DNA from: Bacteroidales bacterium
GTDB taxonomy: Bacteria; Bacteroidota; Bacteroidia; Bacteroidales; P3
Length of the DNA stretch: 64,000 bases
Assembly: GCA_017647785.1 (NCBI GenBank)
Contig: JAGCJW010000002.1
Span: 1-64,000, forward strand
Direction of reading: 5' to 3'
Of this stretch, positions 46,171-54,457 are shown piece by piece. The notes under the pieces are model-generated. The model saw nothing but the letters and a program-made list of their open reading frames with translations, ran no database searches and had not been told where the DNA came from. A program made the translations under genes and the position numbers. Position 1 is the stretch's first letter. Every line of letters starts with the position of its first letter.

Positions 46171-47373
46171 ATGAAAAAGAGTTTATTTATTTTAGCAATT
46201 CTATTTTGCTTTACAATAGTAAAGGGGCAAAATGTATCAGATACAATATTTGATGATTATTTTTTACCTGATTACATAGATGTAGAAGGGTGTGGTAGTA
46301 CTAATTTTTTTGAAGGACTAGATCTTGATAATCATCTACCACAAGCTTATAATAATTTTTTTCTTAAAAGAGGACATTATACGTTTCAATCATCAGGTAT
46401 GTGGCACTTTTCAGAAGAACAAGATACTTGGGTGCCACATACATTAGATAGAGCACAACCTTGTTATACAGATACTTTATTAACAATAAAAGGAGTTGCA
46501 GTTGGAATATATTTCCTCGGTAATACTGATGTTGTTGACCCTAAAATGCGCTATATTCTTTATGAGGCAAATCATGCTTCTTATCCTTATCCCTCTTATG
46601 ATGAATTTGTGGGCATTTACAATTCAAATCCAAAAGGAAAATTGGAAATAATGAATGGGACATTGGAACGAGAAATAGCTTCTGTTGATATAGATACTAA
46701 TTTCACACTTACTCATGGGGATGATTATTCTTATATGGAATATTATTTTGATAATCCTGTTAATGTAAATGGATTGTTTTATATAGTGGAAGATGTAACA
46801 GGTTCATCTACTCGTATATTTAATGTGATATTAACAATATATTGCTATTCGGAATGGCCTAGTTTAGTTAGAACAGCCGAAACAGATTCAATAGAAAATC
46901 CTTGGGTGGAATGGGAGCAACACCATATTAATACTTGGGTTGATTATTGGCTTCCTGAAGATACTGCGAGTACATATTATCTTCGTCCTAATCCTTTTGA
47001 GGAAACCCAAGACGATTATATTCCAAGTACTTGCCAAATGTATTTCTTCCCAATCTTTGCAGAAACGGATTCAACTCTTGGCGATGGAATAAACTTTGAT
47101 ACAAATGACACTACAGATATGTGTCTTTACGATGCTACGGTTGATAGATATTCTAACGTTTCTCCAAATCCTGCAAATGATGTTTTGACAGTGCAATCAT
47201 CTTTCAAGATAAGAGAAATAGAAATCCATAATAGTTTAGGACAAGTTGTATTAAGGAAAGAGGGCAAACAAAACATTGAAACCTTAGATGTATCACATCT
47301 TGAAAGTGGAATGTATATTGTAAGAATAAAAACACAACGAGGCTTTGCAAATAAGAAACTAATTATTCAATAA
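46171..47373 (+). CDS. Secreted protein with type IX secretion sorting domain
   Basis: A 400-aa exported protein, rich in aromatic and acidic residues. A signal peptide spans residues 1-19 (ending VKGQ). The middle (about 25-320) is not recognised; it holds cysteines in GCGSTN, QPCYTD, YCYSEW and TCQMYF that could form disulfides. Residues about 328-400 form the type A sorting domain (SPNPANDVLTV...NSLGQVVLRKE...HLESGMYIVRI...NKKLIIQ). It should leave the cell by the Por/type IX route. It is followed by a strong terminator and preceded by a structured leader. Confidence 0.8.
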   Translation: MKKSLFILAILFCFTIVKGQNVSDTIFDDYFLPDYIDVEGCGSTNFFEGLDLDNHLPQAYNNFFLKRGHYTFQSSGMWHFSEEQDTWVPHTLDRAQPCYTDTLLTIKGVAVGIYFLGNTDVVDPKMRYILYEANHASYPYPSYDEFVGIYNSNPKGKLEIMNGTLEREIASVDIDTNFTLTHGDDYSYMEYYFDNPVNVNGLFYIVEDVTGSSTRIFNVILTIYCYSEWPSLVRTAETDSIENPWVEWEQHHINTWVDYWLPEDTASTYYLRPNPFEETQDDYIPSTCQMYFFPIFAETDSTLGDGINFDTNDTTDMCLYDATVDRYSNVSPNPANDVLTVQSSFKIREIEIHNSLGQVVLRKEGKQNIETLDVSHLESGMYIVRIKTQRGFANKKLIIQ

Positions 47374-47392
47374 AACGAAAGAGATAAAAAAT

Positions 47393-47427
47393 AAAAGACT
47401 GATTTATTTTACTAAATCAGTCTTTTT
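47393..47427. terminator. Bidirectional terminator between cargo gene and etfA
   Basis: A perfect 14-bp inverted repeat (AAAAGACTGATTTA at 47393-47406, TAAATCAGTCTTTT at 47413-47426) between convergent genes, with T runs on both strands. Confidence 0.85.
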
Positions 47428-47451
47428 ATTTTATATATTCTTAACAAATAA

Positions 47452-48453
47452 CTATTTAACTATTTGTTTTAGTTTTTCAGTTAAGATAGGTATGATTTTC
47501 TTTGCATCACCTACGATTCCTAAATCAGCAACTGACATGATAGGAGCGTATTTATCTTTGTTGATAGCAATGATTAATTCACTTTCTTCCATACCTGCAA
47601 GGTGTTGAATAGCTCCTGAAATACCGCAAGCTAAGTAAAGGTCTGGTCTTACAGTTTTTCCTGTTTGTCCAACTTGTCTTTCGTGTCCGATTATTCCAGC
47701 ATCAACACATGCTCTTGAAGAAGAAACTTCACCTTTCAATGTTTTAGCTAATTCGCCCAACATTTCAAAGCCTTCTTTTGTTCCAACTCCACGACCTCCT
47801 GAGATAAGAATTTTAGCTTCTGAAATATCAACCATATTATCTGTGCTTTTAACAGTTTCCAACACTTTAACGCGGAATTTTTCTCTGTCAAAATTGATAG
47901 TATAGTCAATAACTTCTCCTTTTCTGTTTGCGTCTGCTTCCATAGCTTTCATAACTCCTGGACGTACAGTACTCATTTGAGGACGGTGATCAGGACAAAC
48001 GATTGTTGCCATAAGGTTTCCACCAAATGCAGGACGAGTTGACCAAAGTTCTTTATCTTCTGCGATTTCAAGTTTTGTACAATCGGCTGTCAAACCTGTT
48101 GTTACTCTCGCTGAAAGACGAGGACCTAAATCTCTACCTATTGTTGTAGCTCCTATAAGTACAATTGATGGTTTTTCATCGCAGATTATTTGATATATTG
48201 CTTGTGTGTAAGGTTCTGTTGTGTAAGTTGCAAGAGCAGGGTCATCAACAACTAATACTTTATCAGCACCATGTGCAATCAAATCGTTAGCAAGAGGTTT
48301 TACATTGTGTCCTAACAAGATTGCGTACACTTCTTGTTCTAAATCTTTTGCTAAATCGTGAGCCTTGCCCAACAATTCTAATGCAACGTTTTGCAATTTG
48401 CCTTCTCTTTGTTCGCAGAAAACAAATACGTTTTTATATTGTGATTTATCCAT
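47452..48453 (-). CDS. etfA: Electron transfer flavoprotein subunit alpha
   Basis: The FAD-binding half of the Etf dimer that passes electrons from acyl-CoA dehydrogenase. The 333-aa length is normal. The C-terminal FAD domain shows ILISGGRGVGTKEGF, GEVSSSRACVDAGI, GQTGKTVRPDLYLACGISGAIQHLAGM and the closing AINKDKYAPIMSVADLGIVGD motifs. It is the last gene of the acd-etfB-etfA minus-strand operon, 20 bp after etfB. Confidence 0.96.
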   Translation of the reverse strand: MDKSQYKNVFVFCEQREGKLQNVALELLGKAHDLAKDLEQEVYAILLGHNVKPLANDLIAHGADKVLVVDDPALATYTTEPYTQAIYQIICDEKPSIVLIGATTIGRDLGPRLSARVTTGLTADCTKLEIAEDKELWSTRPAFGGNLMATIVCPDHRPQMSTVRPGVMKAMEADANRKGEVIDYTINFDREKFRVKVLETVKSTDNMVDISEAKILISGGRGVGTKEGFEMLGELAKTLKGEVSSSRACVDAGIIGHERQVGQTGKTVRPDLYLACGISGAIQHLAGMEESELIIAINKDKYAPIMSVADLGIVGDAKKIIPILTEKLKQIVK

Positions 48454-48473
48454 TGTGTTTTTCGTTTAATTTG

Positions 48474-49259
48474 TTAGATAATGTATTTTTCTTTTAACTT
48501 AGAAATGATTAAGTCTGCTGCTTCTTCTGGTGATAAACCATCATGAACTTGACCTGCTGCTTTCATTTCTTTTGCTCCTGCTTTCTTAACTTTTGTTGGA
48601 GAGCCTTTTAAACCAAGTTTTTCTTCGTTTACGTCAATTTTTTCTTCTGTCCAAATTTCTACTTCTTTATCCCAAGCCTCAACAATGCCCTTAACGCTCA
48701 TATAACGTGGCTTAACAGCAGAAGCAAGACAAGTTAAAAGACAAGGACTTTCCACTTCAACGATTTGATAACCGTCTTCTAATTGTTTCTTTATTTGGAA
48801 AGTTTTTTTGCCATCAAACTTTAAGTCTTCTAAGTAACTAACTTGTGGAATGCCTAAGTGTTCTGCAATTTGCGGACCTACTTGTGCAGTATCTCCGTCT
48901 ATGGCTTGACGACCTGCAAGAATTAAATCGTAATCTAAAACTCTTAAAGCTCCAGCCAAAGCATTAGAAGTTGCTAATGTGTCAGCACCTGCAAATTTAC
49001 GGCTTGTTAAAAGAATTGCACGGTCAGCTCCCATAGCAAATGCTTCTCTTAAAACAGCCTCTGCTTGTGGAGGTCCCATAGTTATAACAGTTACTTCTGC
49101 ACCGTATTCTTCTTTTAATTGAAGCGCATATTCCAATCCGCCTTTATCATCTGGGTTGATAATAGATGGAATGCCGTCCCTGATAAGAGTTCCTGTCTTT
49201 GGGTCAAGTTTTACCTCAGTTGTATCAGGAACTTGCTTTATACAAACTACTATTTTCAT
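48474..49259 (-). CDS. etfB: Electron transfer flavoprotein subunit beta
   Basis: The partner subunit of EtfA (261 aa). It starts MKIVVCIKQVPDTTEVKLD and has VTVITMGPPQAEAVLREAFAMGADRAILL, the LAGRQAIDGDTAQVGPQIAEHLG loop and the signature stretch around PCLLTCLASAVKPRYMS. In anaerobes Etf with butyryl-CoA dehydrogenase can bifurcate electrons; whether that applies here is not visible from the sequence. It is between acd and etfA in one operon. Confidence 0.95.
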   Translation of the reverse strand: MKIVVCIKQVPDTTEVKLDPKTGTLIRDGIPSIINPDDKGGLEYALQLKEEYGAEVTVITMGPPQAEAVLREAFAMGADRAILLTSRKFAGADTLATSNALAGALRVLDYDLILAGRQAIDGDTAQVGPQIAEHLGIPQVSYLEDLKFDGKKTFQIKKQLEDGYQIVEVESPCLLTCLASAVKPRYMSVKGIVEAWDKEVEIWTEEKIDVNEEKLGLKGSPTKVKKAGAKEMKAAGQVHDGLSPEEAADLIISKLKEKYII

Positions 49260-49293
49260 TGTTATCTTATTTTCTTGTTATACTATATTAAAA

Positions 49294-50433
49294 TTATTTC
49301 AACAAAGCAGCAGCGATTACCATACGTTGAACTTCGCTTGTTCCTTCGTAGATTTCTGTAATCTTAGCATCTCTCATCATTCTTTCAACTGGATATTCTC
49401 TTGTGTAGCCATATCCTCCGTGAAGTTGAACTGCCTTTGTTGTTACTTCCATTGCTGTTTGTGCTGCAAACAATTTAGCCATTGCAGCATCTTTTGAATA
49501 AGGTAAACCATTGTCTTTTCTATACGCAGCACTTCTTACTAAAAATCTTGCAGCGTTTACGTTAGTTTCCATTTCAGCTAATTGGAATTGTGTATTTTGG
49601 AATTGAGCTATTGCTCTACCAAATTGTTTTCTTTCCTTAGTATATTTTACTGTTTCGTCCATTGCACCTTGTGCGATACCTAATGCTTGTGATGCAATAC
49701 CAATACGACCTCCGTCAAGAGTCTTCATGGCGATTCCGAAGCCTTTTCCTACTTTTCCAAGTAAGTTTTCTTTTGGTATGCGGCAGTTTTCAAATATCAA
49801 CTCGCAAGTTGCAGAACCTCTAATACCAAGTTTCTTTTCTTTCTTACCGATAGAGAAGCCAGGAGTTCCTTTTTCAACTATGAAAGCTGAGATTCCTTTG
49901 TTTCCAAGACTCTTATCAGTCATTGCAAACACGATATAAACGTGAGCATAACCAGCATTAGTGATGAAAATCTTGCTTCCGTTTAATACGTAAGCATCTT
50001 CTTCTTCAATAGCTGTTGTTTGTTGCATAGCAGCGTCAGTACCTGCGTTAGGTTCTGTAAGACCGAAAGCACCAATCCATTCACCGCTTGCAAGTTTTGG
50101 AAGATATTTTTGTTTTTGTTCTTCAGTTCCGTTTTCTATAATAGGAGCTATACACAAAGATGTGTGAGCCGAAACAACAACTCCTGTAGTAGCACAAACT
50201 CTAGAAAGTTCTTCTACTGCCATTGTGTACATTTGGTTTGTTCCACCTTGTCCGCCATATTCTTTTGGTACAGGAATACCCATCAAACCGATTTTTCCCA
50301 TTTTTACAACAGTTTCTTCTGGGAAACGTTCAAGGTCATCAATCTCTGCAGCCAAAGGCTTAACTTCGTTTTCTGCAAAATCCTTAATCATTTGCAAGAA
50401 TAACTCTTCTTGTTTAGTTAAACTAAAATCCAT
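49294..50433 (-). CDS. Short-chain acyl-CoA dehydrogenase (butyryl-CoA dehydrogenase-like)
   Basis: An FAD enzyme of 379 aa that introduces or removes the alpha-beta double bond in acyl-CoAs. Typical segments are FGLTEPNAGTDAAMQQTTA and FITNAGYAHVY in the FAD region, FGRAIAQFQNTQFQLAEM, and AVQLHGGYGYTREYPVERMMRDAKI. The catalytic glutamate is E363 in the IYEGTSEVQRM motif near the C-terminus. Linkage to etfB-etfA supports a butyryl-CoA dehydrogenase type. The first gene of the operon has a TAnnTTTG box 58 bp upstream. Confidence 0.92.
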   Translation of the reverse strand: MDFSLTKQEELFLQMIKDFAENEVKPLAAEIDDLERFPEETVVKMGKIGLMGIPVPKEYGGQGGTNQMYTMAVEELSRVCATTGVVVSAHTSLCIAPIIENGTEEQKQKYLPKLASGEWIGAFGLTEPNAGTDAAMQQTTAIEEEDAYVLNGSKIFITNAGYAHVYIVFAMTDKSLGNKGISAFIVEKGTPGFSIGKKEKKLGIRGSATCELIFENCRIPKENLLGKVGKGFGIAMKTLDGGRIGIASQALGIAQGAMDETVKYTKERKQFGRAIAQFQNTQFQLAEMETNVNAARFLVRSAAYRKDNGLPYSKDAAMAKLFAAQTAMEVTTKAVQLHGGYGYTREYPVERMMRDAKITEIYEGTSEVQRMVIAAALLK

Positions 50434-50491
50434 ATCTTGTTAAATGTTTATTATTTTTCACGAAATTATTGTTCTGTTTCTTTCAAAACTG

Positions 50492-50499
50492 CAAATATA
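50492..50499 (-). promoter_or_regulatory. -7 promoter box of acd-etfB-etfA
   Basis: Reads TATATTTG on the minus strand, 58 bp before the start codon. The long palindrome at 50505-50545 covers the expected -33 region. Confidence 0.6.
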
Positions 50500-50500
50500 C

Positions 50501-50545
50501 AAAAAAATATATATTTACAATGCTTTTACTTGTAAATATATATTT
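50501..50545 (-). terminator. 16-bp palindrome: nitrilase terminator or acd operator
   Basis: Arms 50505-50520 and 50530-50545 pair perfectly with a 9-base loop. On the minus strand the hairpin is followed by seven T, as in a terminator for the nitrilase gene whose stop is at 50591. It also overlaps the -33 region of the acd promoter, so it could bind a regulator instead. Confidence 0.5.
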
Positions 50546-50590
50546 AAGATTTGTTTTTTTCTTTTTTTTTAAAATCGCAAAAGACTTTTA

Positions 50591-51370
50591 TTATTTATTT
50601 TTTGCGTCGTCCCAATCTAATGCTACTGGAAATTTCTTACGGTAAGTATTTAGTTCTTCTTTATCAAGTACGGCATATACGATTTCTTCGCAATTGTCTT
50701 TTGCTCTAACCATTGTATCTCCTTGATAGTTGATTGCTATTGAAGCTCCTTTGTATGTGTAGTTTTTATGGTCTATACCACATCTATTTACACCCACTAG
50801 GTATGATTGATTTTCTATAGCTCTAGCTGGCAACATTAATTCCCAATGATTAATTCTATCATCACTCCAACTTGCTATATATATTAATATGTCGTATTCA
50901 AAACCTTCTTGTTCGTCATATTGATTTCTTGCCCAAAGAGGGAATCTTAAGTCGTAGCAAGTAAGGAGTTTGATTTTCCAACCCTTGTATTCTAAAATTA
51001 GTTCTTTGTCACCTTTGCTTACAACTTTAGGTTCTTTTGATAGGCAGAAGAGATGTTTTTTGTCATAGTATTCTACTTTATCTTTTGTGACAAAGAAATG
51101 TCTATTTACATACTTTTCTTCTTCTTTTATAAGTATACTTGCTTCTACGGCTATATTTTTTTCTTCTGCAATCTCTTTTAAGAATCTTAGACTTTCGCCT
51201 TGCATGTCTTCTGCGTACTCTGTGTCTATAGTAAAACCTGTTGAGTACATCTCTGGGAAAATCAGAAGATCTGTATCAGGGTCTAAATTTTCTAAAGTCT
51301 GTCGATATCTTTCTATATTCTCTTTTGGTGAATTGTCTTTTGTGTCTGCTTGGTATAATGCTATTTTCAT
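50591..51370 (-). CDS. Nitrilase superfamily amidohydrolase (omega-amidase-like)
   Basis: A cytoplasmic C-N hydrolase of 259 aa with the Glu-Lys-Cys triad: E40 in IFPEMYSTGF, K104 in YDKKHLF and C138 in LLTCYDLRFP. The length and the segment NRCGIDHKNYTYKGAS fit the YafV/Nit2 omega-amidase branch, which acts on alpha-ketoglutaramate-type compounds in a clean-up role. The substrate is inferred only. It lies 22 bp after the LRR gene in a minus-strand run with ribF. Confidence 0.87.
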   Translation of the reverse strand: MKIALYQADTKDNSPKENIERYRQTLENLDPDTDLLIFPEMYSTGFTIDTEYAEDMQGESLRFLKEIAEEKNIAVEASILIKEEEKYVNRHFFVTKDKVEYYDKKHLFCLSKEPKVVSKGDKELILEYKGWKIKLLTCYDLRFPLWARNQYDEQEGFEYDILIYIASWSDDRINHWELMLPARAIENQSYLVGVNRCGIDHKNYTYKGASIAINYQGDTMVRAKDNCEEIVYAVLDKEELNTYRKKFPVALDWDDAKNK

Positions 51371-51392
51371 ATTTTTGCAATCTTCAAATTAT

Positions 51393-51908
51393 TTATCTTC
51401 CACAATTACAAGGATGATCCATTCTTATTTTTGCAGAAGGGAAAATTGATTTTATATTTTTTTGTTCTTCTTTATTCATTTGTATTGCTCTTAAATCTAG
51501 ATACTTCAAGCTCCATTTGCGGAATTCTTTTGGGAATTCGTAAATAGGGTTATCCCACATTATTAAAGTATCTACATTAAGTGCTGAAAGTGATTGAGGT
51601 AGTGTTTCAATATAGTTTGATGATAAGTCAATGTAGTGAAGGTGCACTAGCGTAGATAACGAATCAGGTATATGTTTTATTTTGTTTTTCCTTAAAATTA
51701 TCTTCTTTAAATTAGAGAATTCGTAAATTTGATTTGGAATTTCTTTAAGTTGTTGTTTTGAAAGGTCAATACATTCTATACAATCCTTGTTTGCAAGTGC
51801 AGTCTCTATGTCTTTATAACATTGTGTTTGAGATTGCATTGAAACAGTGAATAGTAGGAGAGGTAATATAAAAAATGTTTTATTTGTTTTGCAGTATTTT
51901 TTTAGCAT
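51393..51908 (-). CDS. Exported leucine-rich repeat protein
   Basis: A 171-aa protein with an N-terminal hydrophobic segment (about residues 11-25) that looks like a signal peptide or anchor. Four to five leucine-rich repeats of 22-24 residues follow at about 45-145 (CIDLSKQQLKEIPNQI, KIILRKNKIKHIPDSL, HYIDLSSNYIETLPQSL, TLIMWDNPIYEFPKEF). The ending has a CNC pair. Binding partner unknown. The gene overlaps the 3' end of ribF by 29 bp, so translation may be coupled. Confidence 0.75.
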   Translation of the reverse strand: MLKKYCKTNKTFFILPLLLFTVSMQSQTQCYKDIETALANKDCIECIDLSKQQLKEIPNQIYEFSNLKKIILRKNKIKHIPDSLSTLVHLHYIDLSSNYIETLPQSLSALNVDTLIMWDNPIYEFPKEFRKWSLKYLDLRAIQMNKEEQKNIKSIFPSAKIRMDHPCNCGR

Positions 51909-52809
51909 TTTCGCAGTCTTTGTTTATAGCATTTGTTAATTCTTCTACTGTATTGAACTTTTGTTGTTCCCTTATGTAGTCTATGAATATTATTTCTATA
52001 TCACTAGAATATATTTCTTGGTTGAAATCAAATATATGAGCTTCTATACTTATGCCTTCTATGTTGAAAGTTGTTCTTTGTCCGATAAATAACACTGCTT
52101 TATGGAATTTATTTTCTATTTTGCAGATTATGGCATATACTCCTTCTTTTGGAATAAGTTTATTACTACTTGTTTCTATATTTGCTGTTGGAAAACCTAA
52201 ATTTCTTCCTATTTTATAACCATTAACAACCTTTCCTTCAATACTATATTGATAACCTAACATTTGATTAGCATCAGCAATCTCACCTCTTTCTAAAGCC
52301 TTTCTAATTTGAGTAGAAGATATTTCCTTTTCATTATGCCAAATGCAAGCTTGAGTACGTTTTACCTTAATGTTTTTATATTCACCTTTATGCAAAATGT
52401 CATCAAACTCAGAGGAACCTTTTTTTCCAAATCTATTATCATAGCCAAGCAATAAACTTTGAGGATTAATCTTTTCAATAACTAAGTCTAAAAACTCCGA
52501 AGCCTCAAGCATAGCAATCTCCTTTGTGAAATGTAGAATTACCAAATAATCCACACCACTCTTAGATAAACTCTCTAAACGCTGACTTGAAGTTTGAAGA
52601 ATGCTAACCTCATTTATGTTATTGGTAATAACTTGTCTTGGGTGGCAATTAAAAGTGATAACCATAGAACAAGTATTCAAATCCTTAGCCTCTTGAATCA
52701 ACTGCTCAATTAACAAAAGATGTCCCTTGTGTACGCCATCAAACATACCAATAGAAACAGCAGGTCGTTGCTCAAAACTTTTTAAATCCTCAAAACTTAA
52801 TACTTTCAA
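51880..52809 (-). CDS. ribF: Bifunctional riboflavin kinase/FAD synthetase
   Basis: Makes FMN and FAD from riboflavin. The 309-aa protein has an N-terminal adenylyltransferase domain (VSIGMFDGVHKGH, LLLGYDNRFG, ISSTQIRKALERGEI) and a C-terminal kinase domain (GRNLGFPTANIE, KEGVYAIICKI). The frame is open to 52908, but a promoter box at 52841-52848 lies inside that extension. A TTG at 52809 gives the normal start MKVLSFEDLK and is chosen. It heads the ribF-LRR-nitrilase run. Confidence 0.92.
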   Translation of the reverse strand: MKVLSFEDLKSFEQRPAVSIGMFDGVHKGHLLLIEQLIQEAKDLNTCSMVITFNCHPRQVITNNINEVSILQTSSQRLESLSKSGVDYLVILHFTKEIAMLEASEFLDLVIEKINPQSLLLGYDNRFGKKGSSEFDDILHKGEYKNIKVKRTQACIWHNEKEISSTQIRKALERGEIADANQMLGYQYSIEGKVVNGYKIGRNLGFPTANIETSSNKLIPKEGVYAIICKIENKFHKAVLFIGQRTTFNIEGISIEAHIFDFNQEIYSSDIEIIFIDYIREQQKFNTVEELTNAINKDCENAKKILQNK

Positions 52810-52840
52810 AATACAATAAATTATTGCTAAAATGAGTTTG

Positions 52841-52848
52841 CAAAAGTA
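52841..52848 (-). promoter_or_regulatory. -7 promoter box of ribF
   Basis: Reads TACTTTTG on the minus strand, 31 bp before the TTG start at 52809. It shows that the longer frame cannot be the real start. Confidence 0.6.
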
Positions 52849-52859
52849 CAAAAAAACCC

Positions 52860-52867
52860 TATCTTTG
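52860..52867 (+). promoter_or_regulatory. -7 promoter box of the thioesterase gene
   Basis: TATCTTTG, only 12 bp before the ATG at 52880, so the leader would be very short. Confidence 0.6.
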
Positions 52868-52879
52868 CAAAAAAAAAGA

Positions 52880-53314
52880 ATGGATATAATAAGACCAGAA
52901 AACGACAACTACAAATTTCGCTTACCAATCCAAATAAGGTTCAGCGATTTAGACGTATTAAACCACGTAAACAATAGCTACCAAGCACAATATTACGACC
53001 TTGGAAGAATAAACTACTTTGAAGCAGTAAATGGAGGAGTGTTTGATTGGAACAAAACCATAGTTGTGATAGTAAACACCGAAAACAACTTTTTTAAACC
53101 CATACTACAAGGAGAAAAACTATATGTAGAAACAAAACTTGTTAAGTTTGGGACAAAATCCATGACAATGCACCAAAGATTAATCACGGATTCAGGAGAA
53201 ATAAAAGGCACTTGCAAGACAATACTTGCAGGATTTGATGCAAAAACACAAGCCTCAGCCGAAATTCCACAAGAATTTAAAGAAAAATTCTTAAAATTTG
53301 AATCCGTAGAATAG
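52880..53314 (+). CDS. Acyl-CoA thioesterase (hot-dog fold, 4HBT-like)
   Basis: A 144-aa hot-dog-fold enzyme of the 4-hydroxybenzoyl-CoA thioesterase type. The hallmark is QIRFSDLDVLNHVNNSYQAQYYD, with the catalytic Asp (LDVLNH) and the NHVNN segment. The following strands (ENNFFKPILQGEKLYVETKLVKFG) are typical. It hydrolyses acyl-CoA or acyl-ACP thioesters; the chain length is unknown. An upstream in-frame ATG at 52832 precedes the promoter box, so the ATG at 52880 is used. Confidence 0.83.
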   Translation: MDIIRPENDNYKFRLPIQIRFSDLDVLNHVNNSYQAQYYDLGRINYFEAVNGGVFDWNKTIVVIVNTENNFFKPILQGEKLYVETKLVKFGTKSMTMHQRLITDSGEIKGTCKTILAGFDAKTQASAEIPQEFKEKFLKFESVE

Positions 53315-53334
53315 GTCAATTAAAAATAAATACC

Positions 53335-53342
53335 TACCTTTG
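53335..53342 (+). promoter_or_regulatory. -7 promoter box of ilvE
   Basis: TACCTTTG, 29 bp before the ilvE ATG. Confidence 0.6.
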
Positions 53343-53371
53343 CCAAAAATAATTACAAAAAACATAAAGAT

Positions 53372-54385
53372 ATGCAAAACATAGATTGGAAAAACCTACC
53401 ATTTGGTTACTTCAAAACAGACTACAACGTTCGTTGCTATTACAGAGATGGTAAATGGGGCGAATTAGAAGTAACAGATTCAGAAGAAATAACAATGCAC
53501 ATGGCAGCTACTTGTCTTCACTACGGACAAGAAGCATTTGAAGGAATGAAAGCATTTAGAGGAGTAGATGGAAAAATCCGTTTGTTCCGTCCATACGAAA
53601 ACGCAAAACGTTTAATCCGTTCTGCAGAAGGCGTTATGATGGCACCAGTTCCAGAAGAATTATTCGTAAAAGCATGTATCGAAGTAGTAAAACGTAACGA
53701 AAGATTTGTTCCACCAGCAGGAAGCGGAGCATCATTATACTTACGTCCATTATTGATAGGTACAGGAGCACAAGTTGGAGTTAAACCTGCAACAGAATAC
53801 TTATTCGTAGTATTTGCTGGCCCTGTAGGACCTTACTTCAAAGAAGGATTCAAACCAGTTCAAATCCAAATAGTAAAAGATGCAGACCGTGCAGCTCCTC
53901 TTGGAACAGGTACATTAAAAGTCGGAGGAAACTACGCAGCATCTCTTCAATCAGGACAAAGAGCTCACGATGAAGGATTCTCAAACGTACTTTACTTAGA
54001 CGCAAAAGAAAAGAAATACATCGATGAAGCAGGAGCAGCAAACTTCTTTGGAATAAAAGATAACACATACTGCACTCCAAAATCAAGTTCTATACTTCCA
54101 TCAATCACAAATATGTCATTGCGTCAATTAGCAGAAGACATGGGATTGAAAGTAGAACAAAGACAAATCTCAATCGATGAATTATCTACATTTGAAGAAG
54201 TAGCAGCTTGTGGAACAGCAGCAGTTATCTCTCCAATTGGAAAAATCGTTGATAGAGAAACAGGTAAAGTTTACGATTACGGCACAGAAGCAGGTCCAGT
54301 TTGTACAAAACTTTACAAACAATTAAAAGGAATCCAAGAAGGTGAAGTAGAAGATACTCACAATTGGAACTTGGTAGTTGAATAA
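53372..54385 (+). CDS. ilvE: Branched-chain amino acid aminotransferase
   Basis: A PLP-dependent class IV aminotransferase of 337 aa, the last step of valine, leucine and isoleucine synthesis. It has the GQEAFEGMKAFRGVDGKIRLFRP start region, RPLLIGTGAQVGV, the catalytic lysine in GTLKVGGNYAAS and the EAGAANFFGIK motif. The length and motifs place it with the longer (BCAT group II) enzymes. The codons look optimised for strong expression (many preferred ends). It ends at a strong hairpin terminator. Confidence 0.95.
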   Translation: MQNIDWKNLPFGYFKTDYNVRCYYRDGKWGELEVTDSEEITMHMAATCLHYGQEAFEGMKAFRGVDGKIRLFRPYENAKRLIRSAEGVMMAPVPEELFVKACIEVVKRNERFVPPAGSGASLYLRPLLIGTGAQVGVKPATEYLFVVFAGPVGPYFKEGFKPVQIQIVKDADRAAPLGTGTLKVGGNYAASLQSGQRAHDEGFSNVLYLDAKEKKYIDEAGAANFFGIKDNTYCTPKSSSILPSITNMSLRQLAEDMGLKVEQRQISIDELSTFEEVAACGTAAVISPIGKIVDRETGKVYDYGTEAGPVCTKLYKQLKGIQEGEVEDTHNWNLVVE

Positions 54386-54410
54386 CAACTAAAATAAAAA
54401 ATATAGCAAT

Positions 54411-54449
54411 AAGCCGTTCCTTTGAAATACACAAACGGAACGGCTTTTT
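54411..54449 (+). terminator. Terminator of ilvE
   Basis: A 10-bp perfect stem (AAGCCGTTCC at 54411-54420, GGAACGGCTT at 54437-54446) with T run. It lies just 8 bp before the next start codon, so the next gene must rely on read-through or an internal promoter. Confidence 0.85.
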
Positions 54450-54457
54450 CTTGAATT

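Noticed and set aside
52810..52908. N-terminal extension of RibF
   Set aside because: A promoter box for ribF lies inside it, and the extension is hydrophobic and unlike RibF.
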